From Acanthacorydalis orientalis (lineage: Eukaryota > Arthropoda > Insecta > Megaloptera > Corydalidae), in the NCBI GenBank assembly GCA_034766995.1, contig CM068316.1, forward strand, positions 16,294,071 to 16,358,070: DNA of 64,000 bases, written 5' to 3'. The notes beneath the pieces were generated by a model that was not told the origin of the DNA, did no database searches, and saw only the letters and a list, made by a program, of their open reading frames with translations. The translations under genes and the position numbers were made by a program. How positions within the stretch are numbered: the stretch's first letter is position 1; each line of letters opens with the position of its first letter. This document shows positions 39,272 through 52,175 of the stretch, one piece after another.

Positions 39272-40036
39272 CTATTTGTTAAATAAAGATTATATTAAAA
39301 AATATCAAAATAAATAGTAAATAAGATCCAATAATAAATCTAAATATAAACTTGATTAATATTAACTGAAATAAATTTTAAAAAATGTATAAAGTATAAA
39401 AATATGATCTTTAGTAGGTCATTGGTAACAAATATATTGATGTTTTTATAAAGATTTTGTTGCAGTAAACTAGAGTATATTATATAGATGCATCAAAAAC
39501 AAGTGAAAACTTGTACAAATATAAAAATTAAATTTTGTATATACATTTATTTAATCTCGTATGTTTTTAACATTTGTGTGTGTGTATATATATATATATA
39601 AAATGTACACATTTTTGTATACATGTATAATGAACCACAATTTTATCAAATTATTTGTTATCAATGATTATTAAATTAGTATTATATACTACTCTATATT
39701 ATTGGTAATATCAATAAAAACTAAACATTTATGTATGCCGATTTATATTTTTTAGACCGTCACAAAACATTCATTAGTGATTTCTAAAAAAAAAAACAAT
39801 GAAAGCTGTGATAGACAATATTTACTATCGTTAAAACTTATTTTCTAAACTAAAAATATATTATCTGCATTTTTCCCAAATGTTTTAACCAGTTTTAACT
39901 TTTATTCTTAAGAAAACAAACCATATCAGTTATTTTAATGTTTTGATATATATCAAAAAAGTATAAAAATGTATGAAAAACATTTTGTTTGAATTTTTAC
40001 ATTTTAAATTTTCTTGTGTGTGTGTATATGTGTATG

Positions 40037-40076
<40 letters not shown>

Positions 40077-40799
40077 TATAAATATGTATATATATATATA
40101 TATATAATATACACACTCAATGTCAATAATACTTAAAATAAGATTTAGTACTGCAAGACTTCTACTTATAAAAAGATTATATAAAATTTTTAACATTAAT
40201 TTAGTTACAATGTATTAATCAATTTTGAAATTAGAATTATCTTAAGATTTTTATGTTCTGATTAATTACTTATCTTTTAAAATATTGAATTCGTAATGCC
40301 AATTTCAAAAAGGAAAAACCATTGCTTTTACATCCTTTAACCAAATGAAAAAATATAACAAACTTGGTTTTAACTTTAAATGAATTAATTTAAAAAATGA
40401 ACGTTTTAACTATCTAAAGACTCGATTATTGATTTTTTAATTCTGTTTTCTTTTGCTATTATGTATTGTTGAATTATATCAGACAGATTGTGTATGTATA
40501 CATTTGTCCTTTACCATAAAGTAATCTATGCCTTAAAAGTATTTGAAATGTCAAAAATTGGTACGTTTTTCTAAAAATTAATTCTGTATTAGGCTAAACA
40601 TAAAATTATTTGATATATGAACTTTAATAATATGAATATTATTTTATATTAAAATAACAGTTAAATGTGATAGAACCATATTTTAAAATAAGTAGTAGAC
40701 AAAGATAAAAGCATAAATAAAGGTATCTATTTTAAGAGTTCATACAATTCATTATTGTTTGCGATAGGGTATCTGTGTATATGCTGCGCATGAGAATGT

Positions 40800-40947
40800 G
40801 TTTGTGTTACTTGCATATATATATAACACGCGCGTTCGAGCAACCTAATAATCGTGAACAGAACGAGCGCGAGTGTTGTAAGAATTAGTTAGCTATTGTA
40901 ACATTAAAGATTTTTATAAACTATAAGTTTTTTTTTCTAATATTCAG
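40800..40947 (+). promoter_or_regulatory. Candidate MYLIP/Dnr1 promoter and leader exon
   Basis: A TATA-like run ending TATATATATAAC (to about 40827) is followed by a CpG-rich stretch, CACGCGCGTTCG to ACGAGCGCGAGTG, forming an imperfect inverted repeat at about 40827-40875. Next come a donor-like GTAAGA at 40878 and a strong acceptor (TTTTTTCTAATATTCAG) ending 40947, which would make a 70 bp 5' UTR intron. Assignment rests on composition and its position 480 bp upstream of the MYLIP start. Confidence 0.4.
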
Positions 40948-40983
40948 TAAAATTCAAACTTCTGCCCATACTTCCTACGTAGT

Positions 40984-41247
40984 ATGGACATAGATCCTTA
41001 TCCACGTGAATATTTATTCATAAAATGCGAGTCAGACACCATTTTGTTGAAAAAATATGTTACGAACTTCATTACTTTAATAATTTTATTATCAACTAAT
41101 GTACTTTTTTACTTAAAACAATTGACTAAAGAAGTAGTTTTTGTAATAAATAAACATCCATTAAAAAACTCTATACCTTTGGCTGTTAATAATCAATTGA
41201 CAGTTTCAATATTTGACAATTACAGTTTCAATAATAAAATAAGGTAG
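40984..41247 (+). other. Possible upstream ORF in the MYLIP leader
   Basis: An 87-codon ATG-started frame lies between the promoter-like island and the MYLIP start codon. It has a hydrophobic stretch (ITLIILLSTNVLFYL) but resembles nothing I know. It may be a regulatory uORF or chance. Confidence 0.25.
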
Positions 41248-41358
41248 TTATCGTGTGTATTATCGCAGTAATTTTTTGTGATATATACTATCGGACCACA
41301 ACATTTAAAATTAAATAATATTAATATTTCATTAAAAGCAAAGTGAATAAATATAAAA

Positions 41359-41445
41359 ATGTGGTGTTTCGTAAGCCAACCTAATTCTGTGATACTGGAA
41401 GTCCAAGTAGATCCAAAAGCTATAGGTCAAGAATGCTTAGAAAAG
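41359..41445 (+). CDS. Dnr1: First coding exon of MYLIP/Dnr1-type FERM-RING E3 ubiquitin ligase (partial)
   Basis: 29 codons from ATG to GAAAAG with donor GTAACA (phase 0). MWCFVSQPNSVILEVQVDPK and AIGQECLEK align with the N-terminus of human MYLIP/IDOL ([20 protein letters not shown], then ANGEDCLNQ), the first strand of its FERM domain, and to my recollection with the start of Drosophila defense repressor 1 (Dnr1). In mammals MYLIP ubiquitinates lipoprotein receptors; Dnr1 restrains the caspase Dredd in IMD immunity. The following exon should start with Val-Cys, and I could not find it in the remaining 22.5 kb. The first intron is therefore very long and the gene is cut by the window end. 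The short match and single exon limit certainty. Confidence 0.75.
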
Positions 41446-41470
41446 GTAACAGTTAAATATTTTTTTAAAA

Positions 41471-41478
<8 letters not shown>

Positions 41479-41530
<52 letters not shown>
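41479..41530. repeat. (TA)n microsatellite
   Basis: 52 bp TA tract 33 bp after the MYLIP exon 1 donor. Confidence 0.95.
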
Positions 41531-41533
<3 letters not shown>

Positions 41534-41727
41534 TACATCACATGCATTACACATGTATATATGTGCAAAAAATCACAAAACTAGAATCTTTTGTTGAACG
41601 ATTAAGATAATATAGAATTAAATGTAATTTTTTTATATCATAATAATATTAATTTACACATTTAGAGTTGTCTGTAGTCATAATCTTACTCAATTAACTT
41701 CATTCGTTCTTTTAAAAATTCAGTGTT

Positions 41728-41729
<2 letters not shown>

Positions 41730-41804
<75 letters not shown>
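41730..41804. repeat. (TA)n microsatellite
   Basis: 75 bp perfect TA tract. Confidence 0.95.
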
Positions 41805-41809
<5 letters not shown>

Positions 41810-44800
41810 TATATCATGCATACATACACAAATAATTATATTTATTTGGTATAAATTTAAACATATATTAAACCACATTTAATATTCATTGTAAAAAAAT
41901 GCTTTTTTTGTAATTGGATAAGAAATATATTTGCTTTTTACCGACAAATTGTTTATTCGTTTATTATTAGATCACGTCATATTGTTCTTATCATATGTTT
42001 TTTTTTAATAGAAGCTATATATATATATTTATATATATATGTATGTGCACATATTTACACATGTATATAATTTATTTATGCATTACATTTGTACCGCACA
42101 CACAGAAACATGAACATAAAAGTGTAAAAGTTTGATGTGAGCTGGTTTGATCCTTGTTTATATAAATTGTACTTTCTAAAGTTAGTGCGATGATAAGAAT
42201 TTTTTGCTCTTTTGGTTTACAGTTGGCTGTATAATCATTGAAATGTGTATAAAACTATGTTAAATTTGATTTTAAATACATTGAACTCTTGTTGTAACTA
42301 TTTTGTTTCTATGAGATTTTGTTTGTATAATAATAAATATTTATTAAAAATCAATGTAATAACAAAATTTTAAACAAAATCATTGGCTTGTATTGAAACT
42401 GCTAGCTTGTAATTTTAATAATGAAATGTTTCATATAGACGGATATTATTTACTTGATCACAAGTAAAATTTTCGTTCTATATTTTTACAAAAATGTTGT
42501 TATTCATCTGTTTGAATTTAAAAAAAAATCCATTGACCTGTTGCTTACAGACATTTTATTTTCATGTAGTCTTTTAAAAAAGTGTTTAATATTTTACTAA
42601 CAATTTTGTGTACTACCAATGCCAAATTATGACAATTCAATTGTCAATTTATGATTCTTTAATGAAAACTGAAAATTTTTCTAAATAGATAGTTACACGA
42701 ATAGTAAACTAAAAGTTACAACAGTAGTTATTAAAAAAAAATTATTGTGATTATCAGAAATGTCAGCAGAGAACAGGTATCCAACAATACATACACTGTG
42801 TATTATATGTATGTATTATTTAATTCATTATGGAAAAGGAATATATTATAGTTGTAATTATAATCATTAAATTACAAAGTAATAGTTTTGCAAATAATTT
42901 GAATAAAATGTTGAAAATTATTTAATATATTGTAAAATCTAAGAAAAATGTAACTAGCGATTCCTTCATAGCTTACAGGTTGATAACTATGTCTTCGATA
43001 GTGTCAGACATTTGAATACCACTTAATTCACTGATAGTAATTATTTTATGCCGTTTTGGATCTACTTTGATTACATGTCTTCACAAGATTTCATTCAGGT
43101 GCATCAGGTATATTTTTCTTTATCTTCTAAATATAAAACAAATTACTATTTTATTTTCGCAGTTTTTTTTTTGCTTTATTCGGTTGACTCATAAGTTTCC
43201 GCAATTTGTTATTGCTATTGTCCGGCTGTTTGATATTAAGTATTGATCTGAAGTACATGTTTATTCAAGTTTTTATCATGTCAGTCAGTTATAATTCACA
43301 ACTAAACAAAGATCTGATTTATCATTGATATCAAAGAATCTAAGGGGACTGTACACAATAATTAGTACATTCTATTCCTGTGATGTAGATTTTACTTTGA
43401 CATTCAAAAGCAAAGTCAAATTTGACTAAATCTTGTTAAAAGTAAAATAATAACTTCTCTTTAAATGAACCTATTATTACACACTTTTAATTTTGTGTAT
43501 CAAAAATTATAATGAAGAATAAATTCAATGGTTCATCTCGTTTTATCATAAATAATTCATTATTAAATCATTATTCTGATGACATGACTTTAATTTATAT
43601 AATGTTATATATTTTAGTATGTATTTTTTTTTAACAATTTTTATTGTTGAAACATTTTAGTTTCATTGAAGGACTGTCGTCAAATGTGATCAACGTGTAT
43701 CTTAACATATAATAACTGTCTTTAAACGTTCAAATTACTGAATTATTTAGATTTATTGAAAATAAAATCAGTTAAATTTAATAATCACGTATAAACTAAT
43801 TTAAAACGTGTCATTGTCTTTTATTCAGTAATTACACTTCTTACATAAAGAATCTGATTTTTTGATTTTTTTTCGTTAAAAGTCTAAAATTAATTTAAAC
43901 CTTTTTTTTATCTAAACGTCTGTGCACATCTATTTTTTTGTATTTAACATATACCTTTCGTTATGTCGGGTAGTAAAAGTACATATTATTATTAATTTTA
44001 TATTAAATATTCATTAAATTTAAAAGGATATGAGAGTTTCGTATATATATTAAATATTAGAGAAAATGGTTATATTGAATATCATTTCGTTTAAAAAATC
44101 ATTTTCGGGCATTGCGCTGGGTACTGGTTACAGTGGTATTCATTTATTGAAAAATTGCTTATGTAATAATCCTTTTAAATACAGCAATAATAAATCACTT
44201 AAAATGATCCCTAGCTTCCCGTTTAAGCAGGCACATTTGTTCCCCTCGTTTAAAAAAGATCAATTAAATAATAACTACACATAATCGTTTTGACTTTTAT
44301 GCATGTTAAGTATGTCTTCATATAAAACTGCATTTGAATTTGAGGTTCACCATCTGCCACTAGAATATTAGAAAATATGTTTTAAGTTGTATTGTTTTTA
44401 TTTAAAATTATATTTAGGAAAATATTGTTCTTTTTTTAATTTTTAAATTCATAATATCTGGATCAAATTATGGAGTATTTGTAAATATTTTCCAATGATA
44501 CAATGTTTAACGGTTATTAAAAAACAACCAGTACCAGTTGACATAATTAAAGAAGAATATACTTTCATCTACATTTACAAAATACTGATCTTATTAGTTT
44601 TATTTTTCTCTTGAATTGAGAATTAACTGGTTTATGATTCTTAGAAATCTTAGTATAAAATTTCATTGACACGTAAGATTTCCCAATCGTTATTCAGAAC
44701 TGTCGAATATGACTAATCTGTTTCAACTAGATTTTTTGTTCGATTGTCAGTTTTTTGCTCATATTTTTCATTTTAATCAATTTAGAGATATGTTTAATAC

Positions 44801-44913
44801 TACTTTTATCAACAATAAGTTTATGTACATGTATCTATTAAGTGATAATTTTTTATATAGAAAAAAATATTATTCACTCACTGCAAAAAATGTATCTTAT
44901 ATTAAATTCAGTG

Positions 44914-44955
<42 letters not shown>

Positions 44956-46415
44956 AAATGGAATAGTCTTGCACACTTGTAAATTATTTAAATTGCTAAT
45001 AAAATGAATAGTTTATAAAAACATTTTAAGGTTTCCTTCAAGAAAGTTCCTTATTTCAGTATCTCATTTTAAGTTATTATTTATATGTATGTATACACAT
45101 GCAATGTATCTTGTAAATAGTGCTGCTGGGTATAATTAGCAATTTTCTAATTAAAGTATATGCTTGAAAATACGACTGTTCGTTGAGAATATTAATAAAG
45201 CACAAAAAATATTGTAAATTCTATTCGAATGTGAAAAACAAATCTTCGGTGTACATTCATGTATATTAATGTTGTATTCATAGACAAATATAAATATAGG
45301 TTGATAGGCATACATGCATATATATTATAATTAAAGTACTTGTATGCAATGTTTCAGTATTTCATTGAACAATTAAACATAAATGTATACCGACTTTGTG
45401 TCAATATAATCGTGTTTCTTTTAAAGTTAGTTCGTACATTAGTAGTTACATATTTCATTCAATTAACATTAACAAATATTTGATTAAACGCAAATCGAAA
45501 AGTATATCTCCTAATTGATATAAATGTGTAGATACGTAATTGATATGTAAATACTAATTATATATTTTGCATCATTCTTCTCAAATGTCAACAAGTATTA
45601 ATATTCAAAAGATGCCAAAAACGTATAGATATCAAGAACTTATTGTTTAGTAACAATTCTATTTTACTATTCAATACACAATCGTTTGTACATGTTTTTT
45701 ATGTATTCAATGCCATATCACTAAATTGTTAAGTAAATTCAGTTCTTATCACGTATTGCTGTTAAGGAAATCATTTTTGTTTATTGTTAAAGCTGAATGT
45801 ATATTCGGTCCTATGAAAACGATTGTCAAATTATGTATCTGTGAAAGAATATTTGTGTGTGCCTTTATGAAAAACAGAAATTGATAACTGTGAAGTAAAT
45901 ACAAACTAATATAAATGAATTATCATGGGAAATAGATTTATTTAAAAAAATATCGTTTTAAACTATGCACGTTGTTTTAATAATCTCGTCTGTTTTTCTG
46001 TTAAAACAGATTAAATAATTTTACATTGTAGAATCGAACAGTGGCCAACCGATTGTTAGTTTACTAGTCAATTATTGAAAAGTACACATTGAATTGGAAT
46101 TTTGTGGGGAAAATATTTTTACATAATAAAATGTCTTGTTGCTTATAGAAAACGAATATTTTTATAATTTATTTGTCCGATTGCGTCCTTCCTTGACATT
46201 TTAAAAATTGGCAACCCCGTGTGCCATTGGTTTCTAGTAAAAGCAGTATTTGTACCAACGCTCAAATTTTTATATCCGACTACATGCATTTGCACACGTA
46301 TATGTTTGATCATTCGCAGCAGCTGGCAGGATCTACATGTCTGTCTTTCTTTATAACACAACTTTCCACTTGCTTGCATTCAACACTCACCTGCGCTTGC
46401 TGCGAGACAATCTTC

Positions 46416-46428
46416 GGTACAAAGTCCA
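46416..46428 (+). promoter_or_regulatory. HNF4-type DR1 site
   Basis: GGTACAAAGTCCA: two half-sites separated by one A, containing CAAAGTCCA, the HNF4-preferred core. The identical 13-mer recurs at 52079. Confidence 0.45.
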
Positions 46429-46464
46429 ACTTTTATGGATGGCTGTCATTCCGTGGCCACGTGG

Positions 46465-46477
46465 TGGACTTTGGACT
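46465..46477 (-). promoter_or_regulatory. HNF4-type DR1 site
   Basis: On the minus strand AGTCCAAAGTCCA, a perfect direct repeat of AGTCCA with one-base spacing; 37 bp after the first site. Confidence 0.45.
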
Positions 46478-46573
46478 GTTATACTGTAATAGTATAAGTA
46501 TGCGAACGTGACTAGTGCGGGCACACTTTTCAAAGGTTACCCCCCAACTACAATATATGATTACGTACTGTAT

Positions 46574-46586
46574 TGATCAAAGTCCA
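46574..46586 (+). promoter_or_regulatory. HNF4-type DR1 site
   Basis: TGATCAAAGTCCA, same core and spacing as the neighbouring sites. Confidence 0.4.
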
Positions 46587-46719
46587 CTTTTGTATACCCG
46601 CTCACTGTATACAATGTATGTGTATATATATTTCTTCAGCTTATTATCGCCTACTGGGGATTCTTGTGCCCATTTACCTTATGCATGTTGTCTCTAACTG
46701 AAATATGTTAAAAATAAAC

Positions 46720-47715
46720 CACTTATCGCAATTCTCAGAAATTCCTAGTTTATTCTGGGTTCAAGCACAAAAAATAGAGTTATCTTATCGGCTCATTTCA
46801 ATATTTGAATTCTTTTTTTGTTTTTTTTATTTTTGCTTGTTTTTTATGTAAACTATTGTGATAAAGTTATAGTATAAAAAATTGTTTTAATAATGTTTAC
46901 TATATATGAGATATTAAAAGGAACTTCTTATCATAATTAGATAATTAAAATCTCTTTACATTAAAAATCTACACTATATATCCAAGGTTTTACAATTTAA
47001 AAGTATTTTTGTTACTTAAAAAAGTATCTAAAACATTTTAAGTATTAATGGCAATTCTAATTATAATCTTATACGGTTTTTTTTTAATTCTATTTGTTGT
47101 AAATTGTTCTGTAATAAATTGTATTTAATAGTTCAACCACAAACTATCAGTTTTTTTATAGAATATTTCAAAACCTCTAATACACGTATTCGCCCATACT
47201 TTTTTCTACATTAATCGATAATCCATTTTATACAATAAATTGGCCTTTGTATTATTTTATTACTTTTAATACCATCTACTTCATGTCGGAATTATAAACT
47301 ATATTTGGAATGTACATTAATGTTTTTTATTTCGTGTTTTCTCCGATAATTGTTGGTATTTCGAAAAAAAGTTTTCCGACAAGCCACCTTTAATTGAACA
47401 TTGGAAAAATCATGAACCTTATTTTAGATTTTTGCCTGTATATGAAATATTAATGGTACAGAATAGTTTGTAAAATATAGTCCTTGACCTATTCTACTGG
47501 TACTTTTTTTAATAATAATTATCAGTCGTTTTCAGAGATCACTTAGTAACATTTTTTTTTATTTTAACATCTGAACCAGTAATCAAAAAAATTCATGACT
47601 ATATTTCATGGTCATTAACACATAATTCAGTGATGTATTCTCATATATTTATCGATTATTAATAATTCAGGAAATGACATACATATATCAATAATTTGCA
47701 TTTAAACAGTGTAAA

Positions 47716-47768
<53 letters not shown>

Positions 47769-50587
47769 GTGTGTGTGTATATATGGATGGGCTTGTATTG
47801 TTTTCAAATTAACTGTATAAGCGTAAAACTACACTCTGATAGTGTTTCCTTTATATGAAAGAGCTGATGTTTGATAGAATTAAAATATTCGTGTTTTAAA
47901 TGATGTTATTCTACTTGAATATTTTTTGTATTTATAAATACAAATTATTCTATTCGATCTAGTAAAAAAAATAAAATCGTTTTACTGGAAAGGTCATGAC
48001 TGTTTTTAAAATGATTACATATTTTAAATCATATGACTATTTAGCAATTATTTTAATTGAGTGCTGTAATTGAATACTGGCACTGTATGAATTTTATCAA
48101 AATATGTATTTAGTTCGAAGTAGGTTATATATTTTTTAATAATATTTTCAATTCTGTCTCACGTCCTTTGTATGAAAAATAGCGATTAAGTAAATATAAA
48201 CATGTTTTTTCTATAATAATATGGTTCGCGATTCCTTTACAAAAGATTCACATTTCCATAAATGTTCAGCATCATTATTTTTATGTAAGAAATGTTCTAT
48301 TTATGTTTCGAAGATCACGTTTTATAAATATATTTATTATACATAATAAATAATTGAATTATTTGTGAATTGTAACATTTTAAATATTATTCAGAACAAG
48401 TAAATACAACTCTACAAAAGTAATTAAAATAAAGTTTTCCTTATTTGTGTATATTTCATAGGAGTTTATTGTTTAATAATGGCGTTAAGAAGTAGTAAAA
48501 ATTAATAAAGTTATTAAGTATACAATCGTAATTTGAAAACATGTATTCAAGTATGTTTTCTCTCACCACGTCACATCGTATTTCCTAATTATTTGTCTTA
48601 TAATTAATTATCTATACTTAATCGTATATTGTTTATATTAAAATGATAAAAATAAACGTTCATAAATTAATTTATTTGTTCTAAAATGGATTATTGTCAT
48701 ACATATATACTTCAAATAAAAACTGTATAAACAAATTAAATCATTGTTTCGTAATAATTCATGATATATGAATATTAATATGATTGAAATTACAAGCCAC
48801 GCATGCTAATACCTTTCAGTCACTTCGTAATTTATGTATCCATATTTATTGTATTGTTTATATGAATATTTACAATAGTATTGTGTTTATCAGATAATTC
48901 ATATTGAACAGTATTGTATATTAAAATTGTAATTACAATTATTATTAAAAAAAACTACTGAACACATTCACTAAACCAGCATACGTGTGTGTGTAAGATC
49001 ATTGTTTACAAAAAAAATGTCTCTCGACTAATTAATATTCGGCAATGTAAATATATTCTTGCAAAATGAAAACCTTGAGAAAAAATTGTACTTTGGACTT
49101 AATGTTTTATAAATAGATAGAAATCTAATTCACATCCTCCATTTATAATACTTTTTTGTCTGAAGTAGAAAGTTAAATTTCAACGTTGTATAACGTAACT
49201 CAACCGTGTTATATACAAAAGTACAGTAAATAAACAGACATGCAAAATCACATTCGCAATAAACTTAAATGTAATAACAGATATTTATAGTTGTGGAGAT
49301 TTGTATTTTCTCGTTTTGAAATTATTTCTTTACAACTCTCACTCGTGCACGTGTATCTAAATGGTACACTATTGACTACATGTATGGATTAGATTTTTGT
49401 ACAAATTTAAAAGTGTTCATATAAACAATTACTAAACACGTCGTGCTTTAAATATTATTTTTTATAATATACCTTAATGTGTTATTATAGATTTGAAAAT
49501 GATCACATTATCTATTTTGTACAATTTATAATTCTCTTCTCTTTCTTAATATGTGTATACATATTTATAATATTGTATGATAATTTTCATATTAACTAAA
49601 TTTACAGTTTTTTATTATTCGATTATTTCTAAAAGTGTTATAAAAATTAATATTTGATTAGAAACATCTTATATTTAAAATGTTAGTAATAATTTTACAA
49701 AAAACATATTTTCCAGTCGATTAATTTTACATTCGTGTTGTTAATTATAATTTACTGCATCTAATAACATGTCTTATATATAACAAAACATAGTCTTAAA
49801 TTGTTTATTTTATATGATTTATTTCAAACGCAAGTTTTTTTGAATTGAAATACATAAAGTCAAAGAAATAATAAATCCATATCAAAATTTCAAAGACTTA
49901 TGAATGATTTTTTTACAAAAATTATCTTTCATAGTAAGTATTTCATGCATTGTTCCTATTATATAAATAAGTTTGACTTTGATCTCAAATCTATTTATAC
50001 TTTAATTTATGAATGCACAATAAAAAGTATACATCGTAGGAAAAGAACAATAGTAATTTTTAAACAGATACATTTAGAAGTTAGAGTTATATGGCCAAGT
50101 ACATTTATTTCTACTAATTGATCAAATATTACCATTAAAACAATATTTTACATTGATTGTACAAACATGTTCAATGGACTGATTTACCTATCAAAGAAGT
50201 ATGTAATTTTGTTATATTAAAAATTATTGATTTATTAAATTACGCCATAACAAAAAAATTAGGAAAATAGAAAACGACAATAAATAATTTCGTAAAATTA
50301 GATAAAAATTATAGAACAAAAAGAAGCCATAAATAAAAAAATAGAAAAGACAGATATTTTTTAAAAATATACATTTTTGTCTAACTGTAAATTGAATTTA
50401 CACAGAATATTTTACCAACGGTTAGCGGATATGTACGATATTTTGTTTAGAAAAAATATTTTACATGTAAGGAAAACATCTTAAAACACTCTAATCTGTC
50501 CTTAACTGGTCTGCAGAGAACCTCGATCTGAATTCAGTAATTTAGGAAAACATATTCTGAACGTATTCAATGTATAAACTAAAAAAA
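46720..50587. other. MYLIP intron 1, middle part
   Basis: AT-rich sequence with no exon or element recognised apart from a 47 bp TA tract at 47718-47764. Confidence 0.5.
47718..47764. repeat. (TA)n microsatellite
   Basis: 47 bp TA tract followed by TG repeats. Confidence 0.95.
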
Positions 50588-50736
50588 GAGTATAACAGTT
50601 AAGAAACCATATTAATCCCATTAATGATTATCTAAATGATGTTTTAAAACTTAATGGAGGATGTGCAAAATATAAGTTATAAACATTTTCATTTATATCT
50701 TTAATTATAGTGATTTATAGATATTTCCACCAAAAG

Positions 50737-50782
<46 letters not shown>

Positions 50783-50941
50783 AATTCTTTTGGAGGAAAT
50801 ATCTATAAATCACTATAATTAAAAAGATATAAATGAAAATGGCCATAACTAAAATTTTGCACATCCTCCATTAAGTTTTAAAACATCATTTAGATAATCA
50901 TTAATGGGATTAATATGGGTTCTTAATTGTTATACTGTTCT
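50588..50941. repeat. Large near-perfect inverted repeat (foldback/hairpin element)
   Basis: Left arm about 50588-50741 and right arm about 50780-50941 are reverse complements with roughly ten differences plus a 2-base indel over about 155 bp, separated by a 38 bp TA tract. The arms share, for example, TTAATGGAGGATGTGC (50652-50667) and its complement near 50860-50875. No coding capacity. It could be a palindromic MITE or a hairpin-RNA locus; no clear target duplication was seen. Confidence 0.85.
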
Positions 50942-50944
50942 TTT

Positions 50945-50958
<14 letters not shown>

Positions 50959-51002
<44 letters not shown>
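50959..51002. repeat. (TA)n microsatellite in a TAT/TA/CA compound array
   Basis: ATT repeats, then 44 bp of TA, then CA repeats to 51020, between the hairpin and the Helitron-like end. Confidence 0.95.
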
Positions 51003-51012
<10 letters not shown>

Positions 51013-51020
51013 TACACACA

Positions 51021-51110
51021 CTAGGGGAGGCTTTTCGCCCCCTCCTCACTGCGTTCACCAACTTCCGGGCTCGCTGCGGTCGGCCATGTGTCAATATAAT
51101 CCCTCATGTA
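51021..51110 (-). mobile_element. Helitron-like 3' end fragment
   Basis: An isolated GC-rich segment in AT-rich DNA. On the minus strand it ends with a GC hairpin (GGGGGC, GAAAA loop, GCCTCCCC) then CTAG followed by T, the pattern of a Helitron 3' terminus inserted between A and T. The 5' end is not found, and the length given is only the GC-rich part. Confidence 0.4.
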
Positions 51111-51130
51111 ACCAAATGAAACAATAAACA

Positions 51131-52020
51131 TATTTTTAAAACTCATATCTCTATATAATCATTATCGCGAACAGATTGCAACGTTACTGTTTTATATATG
51201 AGATACAAATATTTGGGTACCATGAAACCCGATGTCATAAGTAAATAAGCACGTCATCTAAAATTTTCGTGGATAATTTTATATATATATATGTATGTAT
51301 GTACATAATGATTACTTGAATTCATTTTCATGTATAAATTAATATTTTTTTACTGTGTACAAGGTTTTAAAACAAATTAATTAAATATTATTGAAAACAA
51401 AATACCTTTAACCATATTATATATGTCATATTTATTTATTTTACTGTATACTATGATATAATCGTTTACATAAATATTTCTGTTAATATCATTTTCACAA
51501 ACATCTGCTTGACTCGTAAAGATGAAATGTACATCAAAAATGTGTAAGTGATTATATGCAATGTAAATATATTTTTAAATGCATTTTAATCTAAACAAAT
51601 GTAATACTGAAATGTTTTACTTTTTATCAAGCTCAAAAATAGTTTCCTAAAAAAGTTTTCTATATTTACGCAGGCGTTAATAGGTAGATATTACTAACAT
51701 TTATTATCATATTTTACAATTTATTTTTTCGGTACAGTGCTAGAATAGTCAGCATAGTTTTAATTGAATTGTCATTTAAACGGCAACAAAATAACGAAAT
51801 AACGTGACATGCTTGCAAATCTTCAAAATTATACATAACGTTAAACGATCAAATCGTTTTATCGACTTGTTTGTGTGTATGAATCGTTGTGAAACCTTTA
51901 TTCAATAGTTGAGTGTTCAATTTTAGCGCCGGAATAATAAATAGTAATATCTGCATTCTAGCTCTCGTTTTATAAGAATCGTTCTCAAATATCATTTAAG
52001 TTGTTCCACATGAAGGTGAA
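51131..52020. other. MYLIP intron 1, no feature seen
   Basis: AT-rich sequence without recognised genes or elements. Confidence 0.5.
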
Positions 52021-52078
52021 CTCGTGTGGATGGCACGGGCCGCCTGGTGAGGTCACTGAGGGGAAGGAGGTAAACGTT

Positions 52079-52091
52079 GGTACAAAGTCCA
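52079..52091 (+). promoter_or_regulatory. HNF4-type DR1 site
   Basis: GGTACAAAGTCCA, identical to the site at 46416-46428. Confidence 0.45.
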
Positions 52092-52162
52092 ATAACTACA
52101 TGTGTAGTGGGCGAACCTATGTGTTTGTTGTGCCAACGATATCACCTATGCACAAGTATTAA

Positions 52163-52175
52163 TGAACAAAGTCCA
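52163..52175 (+). promoter_or_regulatory. HNF4-type DR1 site
   Basis: TGAACAAAGTCCA, same core and one-base spacing, 84 bp from its neighbour. Confidence 0.4.

Larger units (their letters stand above)
37278..40790. other. NCOA6 3' UTR and AT-rich spacer
   Basis: No coding exon seen. Contains TA tracts at 38949-39000 and 40043-40072, the latter in a compound TG/TA array from about 40017 to 40112. Confidence 0.6.
41446..46170. other. MYLIP intron 1, first part
   Basis: AT-rich, no exon recognised on either strand. TA tracts at 41479-41530, 41730-41804 and 44919-44952. A 72-codon frame at 44066-44284 has no recognisable similarity and is not called. Confidence 0.55.
46180..46710. promoter_or_regulatory. 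GC-richer island with three HNF4-type DR1 sites
   Basis: About 530 bp of distinctly higher GC in the long AT-rich intron, with no splice-flanked coding exon. It contains three direct-repeat-1 sequences with the AGTCCA half-site, listed separately. Best read as a candidate enhancer; an unrecognised transcript or a mobile-element remnant remain possible. Confidence 0.45.

Noticed and set aside
44066..44284. 72-codon ATG-started frame in the MYLIP intron
   Set aside because: No recognisable similarity and no promoter or splice context.
46143..46697. Overlapping small ORFs of 60-96 codons in the GC-richer island
   Set aside because: No similarity to known proteins, open on both strands, and no in-phase splice signals; composition explains them.
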